DNA of 64,000 bases from Neorhizobium alkalisoli (GCF_002968635.1 NZ_PVBN01000004.1:1-64000); one strand, 5' to 3'; shown: positions 1 through 10,275, counted from the stretch's first letter. Translations and numbers: made by a program. Notes: generated from the letters alone by a model not told the origin.

Positions 1-1
1 C

Positions 2-118
2 CAAAAGCGAACGATCGAGGACACGTGGCGACACATCGGCTCTCTCGTCACAACAATCCAACCCGGCGAATGCAGTAACTACTTCGTAAACGCCGGATAC
101 GCTTCCGTCAAAACATGA
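2..118 (+). CDS. IS630-family transposase, C-terminal fragment (cut by window edge)
   Basis: The window opens inside a reading frame that gives about 38 residues before a TGA at 116-118. It contains RTIEDTWRHIGSL and then NYFVNAGYAS, the usual ending of IS630/Tc1-mariner-type transposases of rhizobia, in which the DDE nuclease lies upstream. The catalytic part is outside the window, so activity cannot be judged. It is on the opposite strand from the next gene. The insertion sequence end probably lies within the next 50 bases, but I could not identify an inverted repeat without the other end. Confidence 0.7.
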   Translation, partial: QKRTIEDTWRHIGSLVTTIQPGECSNYFVNAGYASVKT

Positions 119-214
119 ACCGCTCTAGGAAAAGCCGAAGCGATCGGGCAGGTAGAAAAGCCTGACACTCACACTACCCGATACTCACTGCCTGCCCATC
201 CCATATGGATCAGG

Positions 215-239
215 CCGTGGCGGAGTTTCTCCGCCGCGG
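215..239. terminator. strong hairpin after the WD40 gene
   Basis: An 11-bp stem (one G-T wobble) with a TTT loop lies just beyond the stop codon of the - strand WD40 gene. It is placed like a terminator, but no T tract follows on either strand, so it may instead only stabilise the mRNA end. Confidence 0.35.
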
Positions 240-253
240 GCCTTCGCGCTGTC

Positions 254-1240
254 TCAAGCAGAAATATCGATCACGCCGCAATCGCCGGCTTCGGAGGAGA
301 AGGCGAGAAGCTTGCCGTTGGCGCTCCAGCTCAATCCGGTGATCGCGCCCTTGCCCGGCCGGCGCAGCAGCGCCTCTTTCGAGTCGGCGATCCTGACGCC
401 CAGGATCATGCCGTCGACGAAGCCGATCGCCAGCACCTCTTCGGCCGGATGGAACGCCACCTGGGTGACCATGATGTTGGCGCGGGTGCCGAGTTCCAGC
501 GGCGCCTTGCCCATCGGCCCGTCCTTCGAGGAGAACGGCCAGACGATCGCGGCCGGCGCGCCGGAGGAGGCGAGCCACTTGCCCTTCGGCGACCACGAAA
601 GGGATTTCACCTTGGCCGGATAGCCGGTCATCCGCATATGCCGGTTTTCGCCCGGCTTGCCGTCGAGCTTCCAGCCATGCAGTGCATTTTCCTGCATGGT
701 GGTGACCAGGAAACGGCCGTCCGGCGAGAAAATGACGCCGGTATGGGCGCCCTTCCACTCGAGATCCTGCGCCGGCGCGGTGGTGCCGACCCAATGCAGC
801 GATACGCCGTTGTAGCGGGCAGCGGCGATCCTCAGCCCTTTGCCCGCAAAGGCGATGCCCTCGACGCTGCGCTCCTCGGCAAACTCCTTCACCGTACCGT
901 CGTTCTGGCGCACGAAGCTCGATTTGCCATAGGCATAGGCGACGGCGTTCTGCGGGCCTCCGGCGACGACGCTGATCCATTTGCGCGGCGCTTCGGCAAC
1001 GACCGTCGCCGTGCCGTCCTTGGCGATGCGGCAGACCTTGCCGTCCTCGCCGCCGGTCAGCAACGTCGCGCTGAACGGATCGCGGATGCAGGTGAGCAGA
1101 CCCTGATGGGCTTCGCTAACTTTCTCGCCGCCGTCGAGCCTGTGGATCGTGCCGGTGGCACTGGCGAAGAAGGGGACCTCGTCGACAAAATGGACGGCGA
1201 CGACGTGACCTTCCAGATCAAGCGGTGCAACGGTCGGCAT
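254..1240 (-). CDS. WD40-repeat beta-propeller protein
   Basis: A 328-residue protein made of WD40-like blades, visible as recurring segments such as SPDGRFLVTTM, SPKGKWLASSG and SANGKLLAFSS spaced about 40 residues apart. It has no signal peptide or membrane segment, so it is probably cytoplasmic. WD40 propellers act as protein-interaction platforms; no catalytic motif is visible. It lies downstream of the CobW-type GTPase on the same strand, separated by 118 bases that hold two palindromic repeats. The pairing suggests a shared metal-homeostasis role, which is inference. The last residues precede a TGA at 254-256. Confidence 0.8.
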   Translation of the reverse strand: MPTVAPLDLEGHVVAVHFVDEVPFFASATGTIHRLDGGEKVSEAHQGLLTCIRDPFSATLLTGGEDGKVCRIAKDGTATVVAEAPRKWISVVAGGPQNAVAYAYGKSSFVRQNDGTVKEFAEERSVEGIAFAGKGLRIAAARYNGVSLHWVGTTAPAQDLEWKGAHTGVIFSPDGRFLVTTMQENALHGWKLDGKPGENRHMRMTGYPAKVKSLSWSPKGKWLASSGAPAAIVWPFSSKDGPMGKAPLELGTRANIMVTQVAFHPAEEVLAIGFVDGMILGVRIADSKEALLRRPGKGAITGLSWSANGKLLAFSSEAGDCGVIDISA

Positions 1241-1259
1241 TACGCGATGTGTCCTCTCG

Positions 1260-1304
1260 GCATGATTCTATCCGAGCACCGCTTTACACGTTTCGGCGTC
1301 ATGA
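1260..1304. repeat. palindromic intergenic repeat, copy 1
   Basis: A 45-base imperfect palindrome, GCATGA at one end and TCATGA near the other, with an internal TCCGAGCACCG core. It resembles the short palindromes starting GCATGAT and containing CCGAAAACCG that are scattered between rhizobial genes. It is followed 15 bases later by a second copy. Confidence 0.55.
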
Positions 1305-1319
1305 CAGTCTTGTTTTCGC

Positions 1320-1364
1320 GCATGATGTGGTCCGAAAACCGCTTCGCACTTTGCTGCATCATGC
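1320..1364. repeat. palindromic intergenic repeat, copy 2, overlapping the cobW stop
   Basis: The ends GCATGATG and CATCATGC are perfect inverted copies, and the core has TCCGAAAACCG, as in the dispersed rhizobial palindrome. The right arm supplies the stop codon (1359-1361) and the last codon of the CobW-type gene, so the element has become part of a coding end. Confidence 0.65.
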
Positions 1365-2477
1365 GGCAGTCGTCGCCGTTGCCTCGCAGGCCCTGAAGCT
1401 CTTCTCGATCTTGTCGACATCGAGATCGCGGCCGATGAAGACGAGGCGGGATTCCCGCTTCTCGCCATCCTTCCAGGGACGCTGGTGGTCGCCCTCGACG
1501 ATCATGTGGACGCCCTGCACGACGTAGCGTTCCTCGTCGCCCTTGAACGCGATGATGCCCTTCAGGCGCAAAATGCTCGGGCCGTCGGTCTGAGTGATCT
1601 TCTGGATCCAGGGGAAGAAGCGTTCCGGGTTCATTTCGCCGCCGCGCAGCGAGATCGACTTCACCGTCACGTCATGGATCGGCGACATCTCGCCATGGTG
1701 ATGATGGGGGTGATCATGATCATGATGATCGTGGTCATGATGGTCGTGTGCGTGGTGATGATGGTCATGACCGTGGTCGTGATCGCAATCCGGGCCGCAG
1801 ACATGGTCGTCATGGCCGTGCTCCAGGAAATGCGGATCGTTCTCCAGCGCGCGTTCCAGGTTGAAAGCGCCCTGGTCGAGTACGCGGGCGAGATCGACGC
1901 CGGAGCGGCTCGTCTTGTAGACGCGGGCGGTCGGGTTGATGGCGCGCACGACATCCTCGATCACGACCAGTTCTTCCGGGCTGACGAGGTCGGTCTTGTT
2001 GATGACGACGACGTCGGCAAAGGCGATCTGGTCTTCTGCCTCGCGGCTGTCCTTCAGGCGCAACGGCAGGTGCTTGGCATCGACCAGCGCAACGACGGCA
2101 TCGAGCTCGGTCTTGGCGCGCACGTCGTCGTCCATGAAGAAGGTCTGCGCGACCGGCACCGGATCGGCGAGGCCAGTGGTCTCGACGATGATGCCGTCGA
2201 AGCGACCGGGGCGGCGCATCAGGCCTTCAACGACGCGGATCAGGTCGCCGCGCACGGTGCAGCAGACGCAGCCGTTGTTCATCTCGTAGATTTCTTCGTC
2301 CGACTCGACGATCAGGTCGTTGTCGATGCCGATCTCGCCGAACTCGTTGACGATGACAGCATATTTCTTGCCGTGGCTTTCGGACAGGATGCGGTTCAAA
2401 AGCGTCGTCTTGCCGGCGCCGAGATAACCGGTGAGCACGGTGACGGGAACGGGCTTCTGGGTGGCTGTGTCGGTCAT
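1359..2477 (-). CDS. CobW/COG0523-family GTPase with His-rich metal-binding region
   Basis: A 372-residue G3E-family P-loop GTPase. Walker A is GYLGAGKTT (17-25), the family metal motif CVCC is at 70-73, and NKTD (160-163) is the guanine-specificity motif. Residues 220-261 hold about 22 histidines plus a CGPDC segment, a typical metal-storing or metal-delivering loop of COG0523 proteins. A CobW C-terminal domain follows. COG0523 members act as metal chaperones, often for zinc under starvation; which metal applies here cannot be read from sequence. A possible Zur box about 90 bases upstream supports zinc. It precedes the WD40 gene in the same direction. The start has GAGG six bases ahead. Confidence 0.9.
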   Translation of the reverse strand: MTDTATQKPVPVTVLTGYLGAGKTTLLNRILSESHGKKYAVIVNEFGEIGIDNDLIVESDEEIYEMNNGCVCCTVRGDLIRVVEGLMRRPGRFDGIIVETTGLADPVPVAQTFFMDDDVRAKTELDAVVALVDAKHLPLRLKDSREAEDQIAFADVVVINKTDLVSPEELVVIEDVVRAINPTARVYKTSRSGVDLARVLDQGAFNLERALENDPHFLEHGHDDHVCGPDCDHDHGHDHHHHAHDHHDHDHHDHDHPHHHHGEMSPIHDVTVKSISLRGGEMNPERFFPWIQKITQTDGPSILRLKGIIAFKGDEERYVVQGVHMIVEGDHQRPWKDGEKRESRLVFIGRDLDVDKIEKSFRACEATATTAA

Positions 2478-2567
2478 GGAAAACCTCGAGGGGTTATATA
2501 CGCCAGCAGGCGCGGAACTTGGTCCGCCTCATATAAGGGCAAGCCGGGACGAGTTCAAAGGGTTTTG

Positions 2568-2583
2568 AATGTTATAAGATCAC
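2568..2583 (-). promoter_or_regulatory. candidate Zur box upstream of the CobW GTPase
   Basis: The segment AATGTTATAAGATCAC is close to an inverted repeat and contains the ATGTTAT half-site that I associate with rhizobial zinc-uptake-regulator boxes. It lies about 90 bases before the GTPase start and just after the vapC stop. Zinc-dependent repression of COG0523 genes by Zur is known in related species; the assignment here rests on motif and position only. Confidence 0.4.
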
Positions 2584-2591
2584 ATCCGCAT

Positions 2592-2999
2592 TCAGGGTAG
2601 CGTATCCGCGTCCGTATCCCGTAAAAGCTGGTCCGGCGTGAGGAGCGGTTGTTCCGTCACACGAGCGTAGGCGTAGTGGAAGCAATCGAAATTACTGAGA
2701 TAGCGACGGCCGATGCCATGTTTTTCCGCAACGGCAACCGCAAAGCGGAGGACTTCGCGGGGCGATCCACTTTCCCGAATGTCGATGCCGCGGGCATCCA
2801 GCCACTCCACAACTGCGCCTTCCGCTTCTCCGTAACGGCAATCAAGCTGGTCGGACCGCGACAGAACGATGATCGCCTCCCATGATGCAAGCGGCGAGGT
2901 GTAGGGCGAGGTAGCCCTCGCAAGAGCTGTTTCATAGGCTTCTGCGGTGTCTTCGCCAGCCATCATGGAGACGATCGCACAGGCGTCGACGAACATCAT
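2592..2999 (-). CDS. vapC: VapC-type PIN-domain toxin
   Basis: A 135-residue PIN-domain ribonuclease. The N-terminal FVDACAIVSM carries the first acidic metal ligand, and a later NFDCFHYAYA segment carries the conserved C-terminal Asp of the fold. PIN toxins of type II modules usually cleave tRNA or rRNA; the target is unknown here. The start codon overlaps the antitoxin stop in an ATGA arrangement (2996-2999), typical of coupled VapBC pairs. ATG codons at 2999 and 2996 are both possible starts. Confidence 0.85.
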   Translation of the reverse strand: MMFVDACAIVSMMAGEDTAEAYETALARATSPYTSPLASWEAIIVLSRSDQLDCRYGEAEGAVVEWLDARGIDIRESGSPREVLRFAVAVAEKHGIGRRYLSNFDCFHYAYARVTEQPLLTPDQLLRDTDADTLP

Positions 3000-3247
3000 G
3001 GGCTTCCGAGATCATGATCCAGATCATGATAGGCGTCGGAAGGTAGTGGCCGCCGATCGGGCTTGAATGAAAGACCGCGCTTTGCCAGGATTCGTCTCGC
3101 CGTCTCGCGGGGCGTTTCCTGCCGGATTCGTTGGCTGAGGGTTTCCTTCAGGGCGGAAATAACGGCATCCGTGATCGTCGTGCCGTCGATGCGCGCCAGT
3201 TCGCGCGCCAGCACATCGGCCTCTTCATTTCGGATATTCAACGTCAT
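2996..3247 (-). CDS. vapB: VapB-type antitoxin
   Basis: An antitoxin of about 83 residues beginning MTLNIRNEEAD. This beginning and the segment ELARIDGTTITDAVISAL match the Rv0623-like VapB family of ribbon-helix-helix DNA-binding antitoxins. I chose the inner ATG at 3247 because the family starts there; an in-frame extension to 3271 would place the start inside the putative operator. The acidic C-terminal half would wrap the toxin. Direct and inverted repeats immediately upstream suggest autoregulation by the complex. Confidence 0.8.
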   Translation of the reverse strand: MTLNIRNEEADVLARELARIDGTTITDAVISALKETLSQRIRQETPRETARRILAKRGLSFKPDRRPLPSDAYHDLDHDLGSP

Positions 3248-3250
3248 CGG

Positions 3251-3291
3251 TGCTACCCTTCTGTGTAGCATATTGTGTCAGATTGTGTAGC
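3251..3291 (-). promoter_or_regulatory. candidate vapBC operator
   Basis: Next to the vapB start is the inverted repeat TGCTAC (3251-3256) and GTAGCA (3265-3270). TGTGTAGC occurs twice, at 3262-3269 and 3284-3291, 22 bases apart (about two helical turns). Such repeats are usual binding sites for the antitoxin or the toxin-antitoxin complex. Confidence 0.45.
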
Positions 3292-3297
3292 TTTCCG

Positions 3298-4089
3298 CTA
3301 CTTTAATATATCCACGTCGAACCTCGACACGTCTTCCAGCAGTTCGATGATGCCTTGCACCGCATGGACGACGAGTTGTTCGCCTCTTTCGGCGGTCGCC
3401 GCCGCGGCATTGCCGGCGACACCGTTGGGGTTGAGGTCGGACATCTTCCAGCCGAAGGCATGGGGTCCATAGGCGCGCAGGTGCCGGAACTCGCGCGCAT
3501 AGTCCGATTGGCGGGAGCTGAAGTTTTCGGCTTTCGCCATGTTCACACGGTCCGGACAAAGCGCCAGCATGACCGAGGTTTCGATATCGCCGCCATGGAT
3601 GTCGAGCGCCTTTTCTTCCGGCGATATCCAGCCCTCGGGCTGGCCGAAACGGGTCCAGCTCGTTGCCACCGCCAGCATGTTGAAGCGTATCCGCGCTTCG
3701 GTCGCGACGATGGTCAGCAACGGAGAATTGCCGCCATGGGCGTTGAGCAGCACCAGTTTGCGGATGCCCTTTCCATGCAGTTCGCCGGCAATGCCGAGCC
3801 AGCGGTTGACGGCCTCGTCGAAGCCAAGGGTTCTTGTGCCGGCGACATCCATGTGTTCGACCGAATAGCCGACCGGCTCTGCAGGCAGGAAAGTCACCGG
3901 CAGATCGGCTGGCAGGGCAGGGATCAGCCGCGCGACCAGCCCCTCGGCGATCAGTGTATCGGTTTCGAAGGGCAGGTGCGGTCCGTGCTGTTCGTGGGCG
4001 CCAAGCGGCAGGACGGCAATCCAGTCGCGTCTTTCTGTGGACGCAAGCGTCGGATCATTGTCATGATAACGCGACAGCGGATACGGCAT
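3298..4089 (-). CDS. creatininase-family amidohydrolase
   Basis: A protein of about 263 residues of the creatininase (creatinine amidohydrolase) superfamily. The segment LPLGAHEQHGPHLPFETDT holds the metal-binding Glu and His residues, and LNAHGGNSPLL and HGGDIETSVML are the other conserved metal and active-site segments. Family members hydrolyse cyclic amides or related N-formyl compounds with two metal ions. The substrate is not evident. The start is taken at the ATG at 4089 because the upstream extension overlaps the promoter region. It is divergent from a MarR-type regulator 83 bases away, a common arrangement for local control. Confidence 0.85.
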   Translation of the reverse strand: MPYPLSRYHDNDPTLASTERRDWIAVLPLGAHEQHGPHLPFETDTLIAEGLVARLIPALPADLPVTFLPAEPVGYSVEHMDVAGTRTLGFDEAVNRWLGIAGELHGKGIRKLVLLNAHGGNSPLLTIVATEARIRFNMLAVATSWTRFGQPEGWISPEEKALDIHGGDIETSVMLALCPDRVNMAKAENFSSRQSDYAREFRHLRAYGPHAFGWKMSDLNPNGVAGNAAAATAERGEQLVVHAVQGIIELLEDVSRFDVDILK

Positions 4090-4172
4090 CTGGCGGTCAA
4101 CTCCCTGTTTCGGTATGGATAGCGCGATACCGATATAAAGATAAATCCGAAAGGACAAAGCGGGCGGAGCCA
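4090..4172. promoter_or_regulatory. divergent promoter region creatininase / marR
   Basis: These 83 bases between two divergent starts must hold both promoters. They contain the AT-rich run GATATAAAGATAAAT (4131-4145), preceded by GGATAGCGCGATACC. A clear MarR palindrome could not be assigned by eye. Confidence 0.4.
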
Positions 4173-4667
4173 ATGAGCAAGAAGAAGGGTGACAAGAAGG
4201 CCAAGTCGGGCAAGAAAAAGGACGCGGGCAGTCTTTCTGCTGCCGAGCTTGCTCCGGCCATCACTCAGGTCGCCCGTGCCATGCGGACCATGCTGGGGCG
4301 CAACCTTTTGGAAACCGGCCTTTATGCCGGACAGGACGGCGTCGTTCTGGCATTGGCGGAGGAGGACGGGCTGACGCCCGGCCAGCTCGCGGTCAAGCTC
4401 GGCGTCAAGGCACCGACCATCACCCGCACGATCGGCCGCATGGAGGCGCAGGGCTTCGTCGAGCGCCGTCCGGACGAAACCGACGGGCGTCTTACCAAGG
4501 TGCATCTGACCGAAATCGGCCGGCAGACCGTCGAGCGGATCGGCCACTCGATTGCCGATTGCGGGTCGCTGGCGGCAGGCGATCTGTCCGACAAGGAGAT
4601 ACGCACGCTTCTCAAGCTGTTGCGCGCGGTGGAGCACAATCTCCAGCCCAGCCTTTCCGAGGGCTGA
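4173..4667 (+). CDS. MarR-family transcriptional regulator
   Basis: A 164-residue winged-helix regulator. After a Lys-rich N-terminus (KKKGDKKAKSGKKK) comes the MarR core, with LTPGQLAVKLGVKAPTITR as the helix-turn-helix and ERRPDETDGRLTKVHLTE as the wing. MarR dimers generally repress and are released by small ligands. It is divergently oriented to the creatininase gene, its likeliest target. The ATG at 4173 is chosen because the longer open frame upstream runs antisense into that gene. Confidence 0.85.
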   Translation: MSKKKGDKKAKSGKKKDAGSLSAAELAPAITQVARAMRTMLGRNLLETGLYAGQDGVVLALAEEDGLTPGQLAVKLGVKAPTITRTIGRMEAQGFVERRPDETDGRLTKVHLTEIGRQTVERIGHSIADCGSLAAGDLSDKEIRTLLKLLRAVEHNLQPSLSEG

Positions 4668-4760
4668 GCATCCCTCCTCTTGTCCCTCCGGATTAAATTG
4701 TTTATTTAAAGTTTAATTCGAGCATCGGGAGGCGATGCCGGCCGGCGCGGGCGGGGGGAT

Positions 4761-5786
4761 ATGGCGCAGAAAGTCAAGTTGTCGACGATTGCCGAGAGCC
4801 TCGGTCTTTCCACTGCCACCATTTCCCTTGCTCTTCGCGACAGTCCGCTGGTGGCGATCGATACACGCGAAAAGATCAAGGAACAGGCCAGGGCGCTCGG
4901 CTATATCTACAACCGCCGCGCCGCGAGCCTGCGCACGTCGCGTTCCGGCATCATCGGCGTCGTGGTGCACGACATCATGAACCCCTTCTACGGGGAAATC
5001 CTGAAGGCGATCGAAAGCGAGCTGGACCGCAGCCGCCACACCTTCATCCTCTCGAACCACTACGATTCGGTCGAAAAGCAGCGGACCTTCGTGGAAACCC
5101 TGCTGCAGCTCGGCGGCGACGGAGTGATCATGTCTCCAGCGATCGGCACGCCGGTGGAGGACGTGAAGCTCTGCGAGCAGAACGGCATGCCGGCCATCCT
5201 GGTTGCCCGCTCCATGGAAGGCGTCGACCTGCCGACCTATCGCGGCGACGACAGCTACGGCATCTCGCTCGCCACCAACCATCTGATCGGGCTCGGCCAC
5301 CGGGTCATCGCCATGATCGGCGGCACCGATCAGACCTCGACCGGCCGCGATCGTTATCAGGGTTATGTCAACGCGCTGCGCAAGGCGGAGATCGAGGTCG
5401 ATCCGAACCTGCGCATTCCCGGCCCGCGCTCCAAGCAAGGTGGTTTCGAGGCGGCGGTCAACTTCCTGTCCCTGCCGCAGAAGCCGACGGCCGCGGTCTG
5501 CTGGAACGACCTCGTGGCGATCGGCCTGATGAACGGCATTGCCCGCGCCGGCTTCGTGCCCGGCCAGGATATTTCCGTCACCGGTTACGACGATCTGGAG
5601 GAGGCCTCGATCGCGACGCCGGCGCTGACGACGGTCTCCAATGGTCAGGCCGATGTCGGCAGGCTTGCGGCGCGTGCGCTGCTCGACCGGCTGGCCGGCA
5701 GCCATGAGCCGGACGGTCTTCACCTCATCAAGCCGGAAATGCGTATCCGTCAGTCGACGGGCATCTACAAGCCGCGGACCCACTAG
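4761..5786 (+). CDS. LacI-family transcriptional regulator
   Basis: A 341-residue regulator of the usual LacI length. The N-terminal helix-turn-helix (residues 6-26, STIAESLGLSTATISLAL) with the hinge helix (RRAASLRTSRSG) is followed by a periplasmic-binding-protein-like effector domain (GVVVHDIMNPFYGEI, then NHLIGLGHRVIAMIGG). Effectors of this family are usually sugars or nucleosides; none can be named here. It is convergent with the puuD-like gene, and nothing adjacent is an obvious catabolic operon for it, so its target may lie elsewhere. Confidence 0.9.
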   Translation: MAQKVKLSTIAESLGLSTATISLALRDSPLVAIDTREKIKEQARALGYIYNRRAASLRTSRSGIIGVVVHDIMNPFYGEILKAIESELDRSRHTFILSNHYDSVEKQRTFVETLLQLGGDGVIMSPAIGTPVEDVKLCEQNGMPAILVARSMEGVDLPTYRGDDSYGISLATNHLIGLGHRVIAMIGGTDQTSTGRDRYQGYVNALRKAEIEVDPNLRIPGPRSKQGGFEAAVNFLSLPQKPTAAVCWNDLVAIGLMNGIARAGFVPGQDISVTGYDDLEEASIATPALTTVSNGQADVGRLAARALLDRLAGSHEPDGLHLIKPEMRIRQSTGIYKPRTH

Positions 5787-5831
5787 GAAGAATTGGCTTC
5801 GGAATTCGGGGCGCTCGACGCGACCTGTTTA

Positions 5832-8014
<2,183 letters not shown>

Positions 8015-8041
8015 TCCATCGTCCAGTTCCGCGACAGCAAA

Positions 8042-8068
8042 CCCCGGGTCCTAAAGGCCCGGGGTTTT
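8042..8068 (+). terminator. rho-independent terminator of the TRAP binding-protein gene
   Basis: CCCCGGG and CCCGGGG arms plus an inner CC/GG pair around a TAAA loop (one bulged T), followed by TTTTG, 28 bases after the stop codon. Confidence 0.85.
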
Positions 8069-8267
8069 GTTGTGCCGAACCGGACCGGCACATCTTCGCC
8101 GAACTCAACAATTTTCGGCAATATCGTTGCCGGCTGTTTCTTGGAAAACGGGCTTGGGCTAGAACCTGTCTTGCAGGCACCGTCCTGCCGATCCAAACAA
8201 CGAAGCGCGTCACGTGGGCCGGCACCGTCCGGCATACGGGCGCGTCTTTGCAATTAGAGGTTATGCG

Positions 8268-8651
8268 ATGAATGATATCGCTGATCACGGCATTCGCTTC
8301 GGACGAATTGCCGCCATGCTGCCGGTCAAGGACATGGCCAAGGCTCATGATTTCTACACGAAGGTCATGGGCTTCGAGAAAACCTTTCAGAATGGAAATC
8401 CCGTGGGCTTCATGATTCTGATGCGGAATCAGGCCGAACTGCATCTGACCTTGCAACCCGGACATGAGGCGGCAAACTTCAATGTTGCCCACGTGATGGT
8501 GGATGACGTCGATGCCCTTCACGCCATTTGCCAGCGCCAGGGATTAAGGATCATCAAGAGCCTTCAGGACAAGGATTATGGTCTGAGAGCCTTCGTGTTC
8601 GAAGACCCAGACGGCAATCGGATCGACGTCGGACAGCCGATCCGGCCCTGA
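8268..8651 (+). CDS. VOC-superfamily (glyoxalase/bleomycin-resistance fold) protein
   Basis: A 127-residue single-module vicinal-oxygen-chelate protein. It has the opening segment AAMLPVKDMAKAHDFYTKVMGF and the closing metal-ligand segment VFEDPDGNRIDVGQP (Glu), with a His-bearing segment AELHLTLQPGHE in the middle. Family members are lyases, isomerases, dioxygenases or drug-binding proteins; the substrate is unknown. The ATG at 8268 follows AGAGG by seven bases. It lies alone between two terminators and between the two halves of the TRAP system, so a link to that system is only positional. Confidence 0.8.
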   Translation: MNDIADHGIRFGRIAAMLPVKDMAKAHDFYTKVMGFEKTFQNGNPVGFMILMRNQAELHLTLQPGHEAANFNVAHVMVDDVDALHAICQRQGLRIIKSLQDKDYGLRAFVFEDPDGNRIDVGQPIRP

Positions 8652-8695
8652 AAATCCGGGGTGCCGAAAGGCATCTGCTCCCTCATAGAAACGGT

Positions 8696-8726
8696 AAAGC
8701 CCCAGGGCATCCCCGGGGCTTTGTCT
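8696..8726. terminator. terminator between the VOC gene and dctM
   Basis: AAAGCCCC and GGGGCTTT arms extended by GGG/CCC around a CAT loop, followed by GTCTTTT on the + strand. It lies between convergent genes, so it may serve both, although the - strand lacks a clean T tract beyond the stem. Confidence 0.8.
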
Positions 8727-8745
8727 TTTGTGTGGGATCACGCCC

Positions 8746-10248
8746 TTACGGGTTGATCTTGGGCGGTTCGCTGAAATTCGGCATGGCGGGCTGTGCCGGT
8801 TGTCCGGGCTGGGCGGGCGCTCCGTCCATCGGCGGCAGGCCGAAGTTCGGCATCTCATTGCCGCCGCCATTGCCGAAGCCGGGAACTTCGATCTTGATCG
8901 TGTTGAGGTCGACGTCCGGCGCCTTGTCCAGCCAGTAGGTCACCGATTCCGGCCAGAAGATCACGATCGCGACCAGGATCAGCTGCATGAAGAGCCAGGG
9001 AATGGCGCCGAGATAGATGTCCTTTGTCTTGACGCTCTTGGGCGCGATCGAGCGCAGGTAGAAGAGCGCGAAACCGAAGGGCGGGTGCATGAAGCTGGTC
9101 TGCATGTTGATGCAGAGCAGTACGCCGAACCAGATCAGGTCGATGCCGAGCGCACTCGCCACCGGCGCCAGCATCGGGATGACGATGAAGGCGATCTCGA
9201 AGAAGTCGAGGAAGAAGGCGAGGAAGAAGATGAAGATGTTGACGAAGATCAGGAAGCCGACCGCGCCGCCTGGCACGTGGCTCAGCAGGTGCTCGATCCA
9301 CAGACCTCCATCCATGCCCTGGAAGACCAGGCTGAAGCAGGTCGCGCCCACCAGGATGAAGACGACCATGGAGGTGATCGTCATCGTCGAATGCATGCCC
9401 TGACGCAGCAAATCCCAGGTGAGGCGGCGATGCATCGCGGCGATGGCCATGGCGCCGACGACGCCGAGCGCGCCGGCTTCCGTCGGCGTTGCGAGGCCCA
9501 TGAAGATGGTGCCGAGCACCAGGAAGATCAGTACGATCGAGGGGATCATCCCCCAGAGAACCTTGACGACAAGCGCAGCATTGAGTTCGCCACGGGCTTC
9601 GCGCGGCAGCGGCGGCACGTCCTTCGGCCGGAAGATCGACAGGCCCAGGATGAAGAGCATGAAAATCGTGACCTGCAGGATCGATGGGCCGATCGCGCCG
9701 AGATACATGTCGCCGACCGAACGGCCGAGCTGGTCGGCCAGAACGATGAGGACGAGAGACGGCGGGATGACCTGGGTGATCGTGCCGGAGGCGGCGATGA
9801 CGCCCGTCGCGAGCCGAGGGTTGTAGCCGTATTTCAGCATGATCGGCAGCGAGATCACGCCCATGGTGATGACCGATGCCGCGACAGTGCCGGTGATCGC
9901 GCCGAGAATGGCGCCGACGACGATAACCGCATAGGCGAGGCCGCCCGGGATTGCGCCGAACAGTTTTCCGGTTCCCTCGAGAAGGTCTTCCGCAAGGCCG
10001 CAGCGTTCCAGCACCGCACCCATGAAGGTGAAGAACGGGATGGCGAGCAAGAGGTCGTTCGAAACGATGCCGAAGATGCGCAGCGGCAGCGCCTGCATGA
10101 AGGCGAATTCGAAATGCCCGGTGGCGATGCCGAGAAGACCGAAAAAGAGGCCGACGGCCGAGAGCGAGAAGGCCACCGGAAATCCGTAGAGCATGAAGAT
10201 GATCATGCCCAGGAACATGGCTGGCGGCATTATACCGTATTGAAACAT
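8746..10248 (-). CDS. dctM: TRAP transporter large permease (DctM)
   Basis: A 500-residue inner-membrane protein with about 12-13 hydrophobic helices, typical of DctM, which forms the sodium-driven transport channel. The GVISLPIMLKYGYNPRLATG and HPPFGFALFYLRS segments are family signatures. It follows the small permease by 27 bases on the same strand. The last 45 or so residues after the final helix are rich in Pro, Gly, Asn and Gln (PAQPGQPAQPAMPNF), an unusual soluble tail for the family. The substrate protein is on the other strand at 6908-8014. Confidence 0.93.
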   Translation of the reverse strand: MFQYGIMPPAMFLGMIIFMLYGFPVAFSLSAVGLFFGLLGIATGHFEFAFMQALPLRIFGIVSNDLLLAIPFFTFMGAVLERCGLAEDLLEGTGKLFGAIPGGLAYAVIVVGAILGAITGTVAASVITMGVISLPIMLKYGYNPRLATGVIAASGTITQVIPPSLVLIVLADQLGRSVGDMYLGAIGPSILQVTIFMLFILGLSIFRPKDVPPLPREARGELNAALVVKVLWGMIPSIVLIFLVLGTIFMGLATPTEAGALGVVGAMAIAAMHRRLTWDLLRQGMHSTMTITSMVVFILVGATCFSLVFQGMDGGLWIEHLLSHVPGGAVGFLIFVNIFIFFLAFFLDFFEIAFIVIPMLAPVASALGIDLIWFGVLLCINMQTSFMHPPFGFALFYLRSIAPKSVKTKDIYLGAIPWLFMQLILVAIVIFWPESVTYWLDKAPDVDLNTIKIEVPGFGNGGGNEMPNFGLPPMDGAPAQPGQPAQPAMPNFSEPPKINP

Positions 10249-10275
10249 GACTGGCTTATCCCCGAAGGATTGTTG

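Noticed and set aside
1485-2600. Open frame on the + strand opposite the CobW-type gene with Met/Val runs
   Set aside because: The Met/Val-rich stretch is the reverse complement of the His/Asp-rich loop of the real gene.
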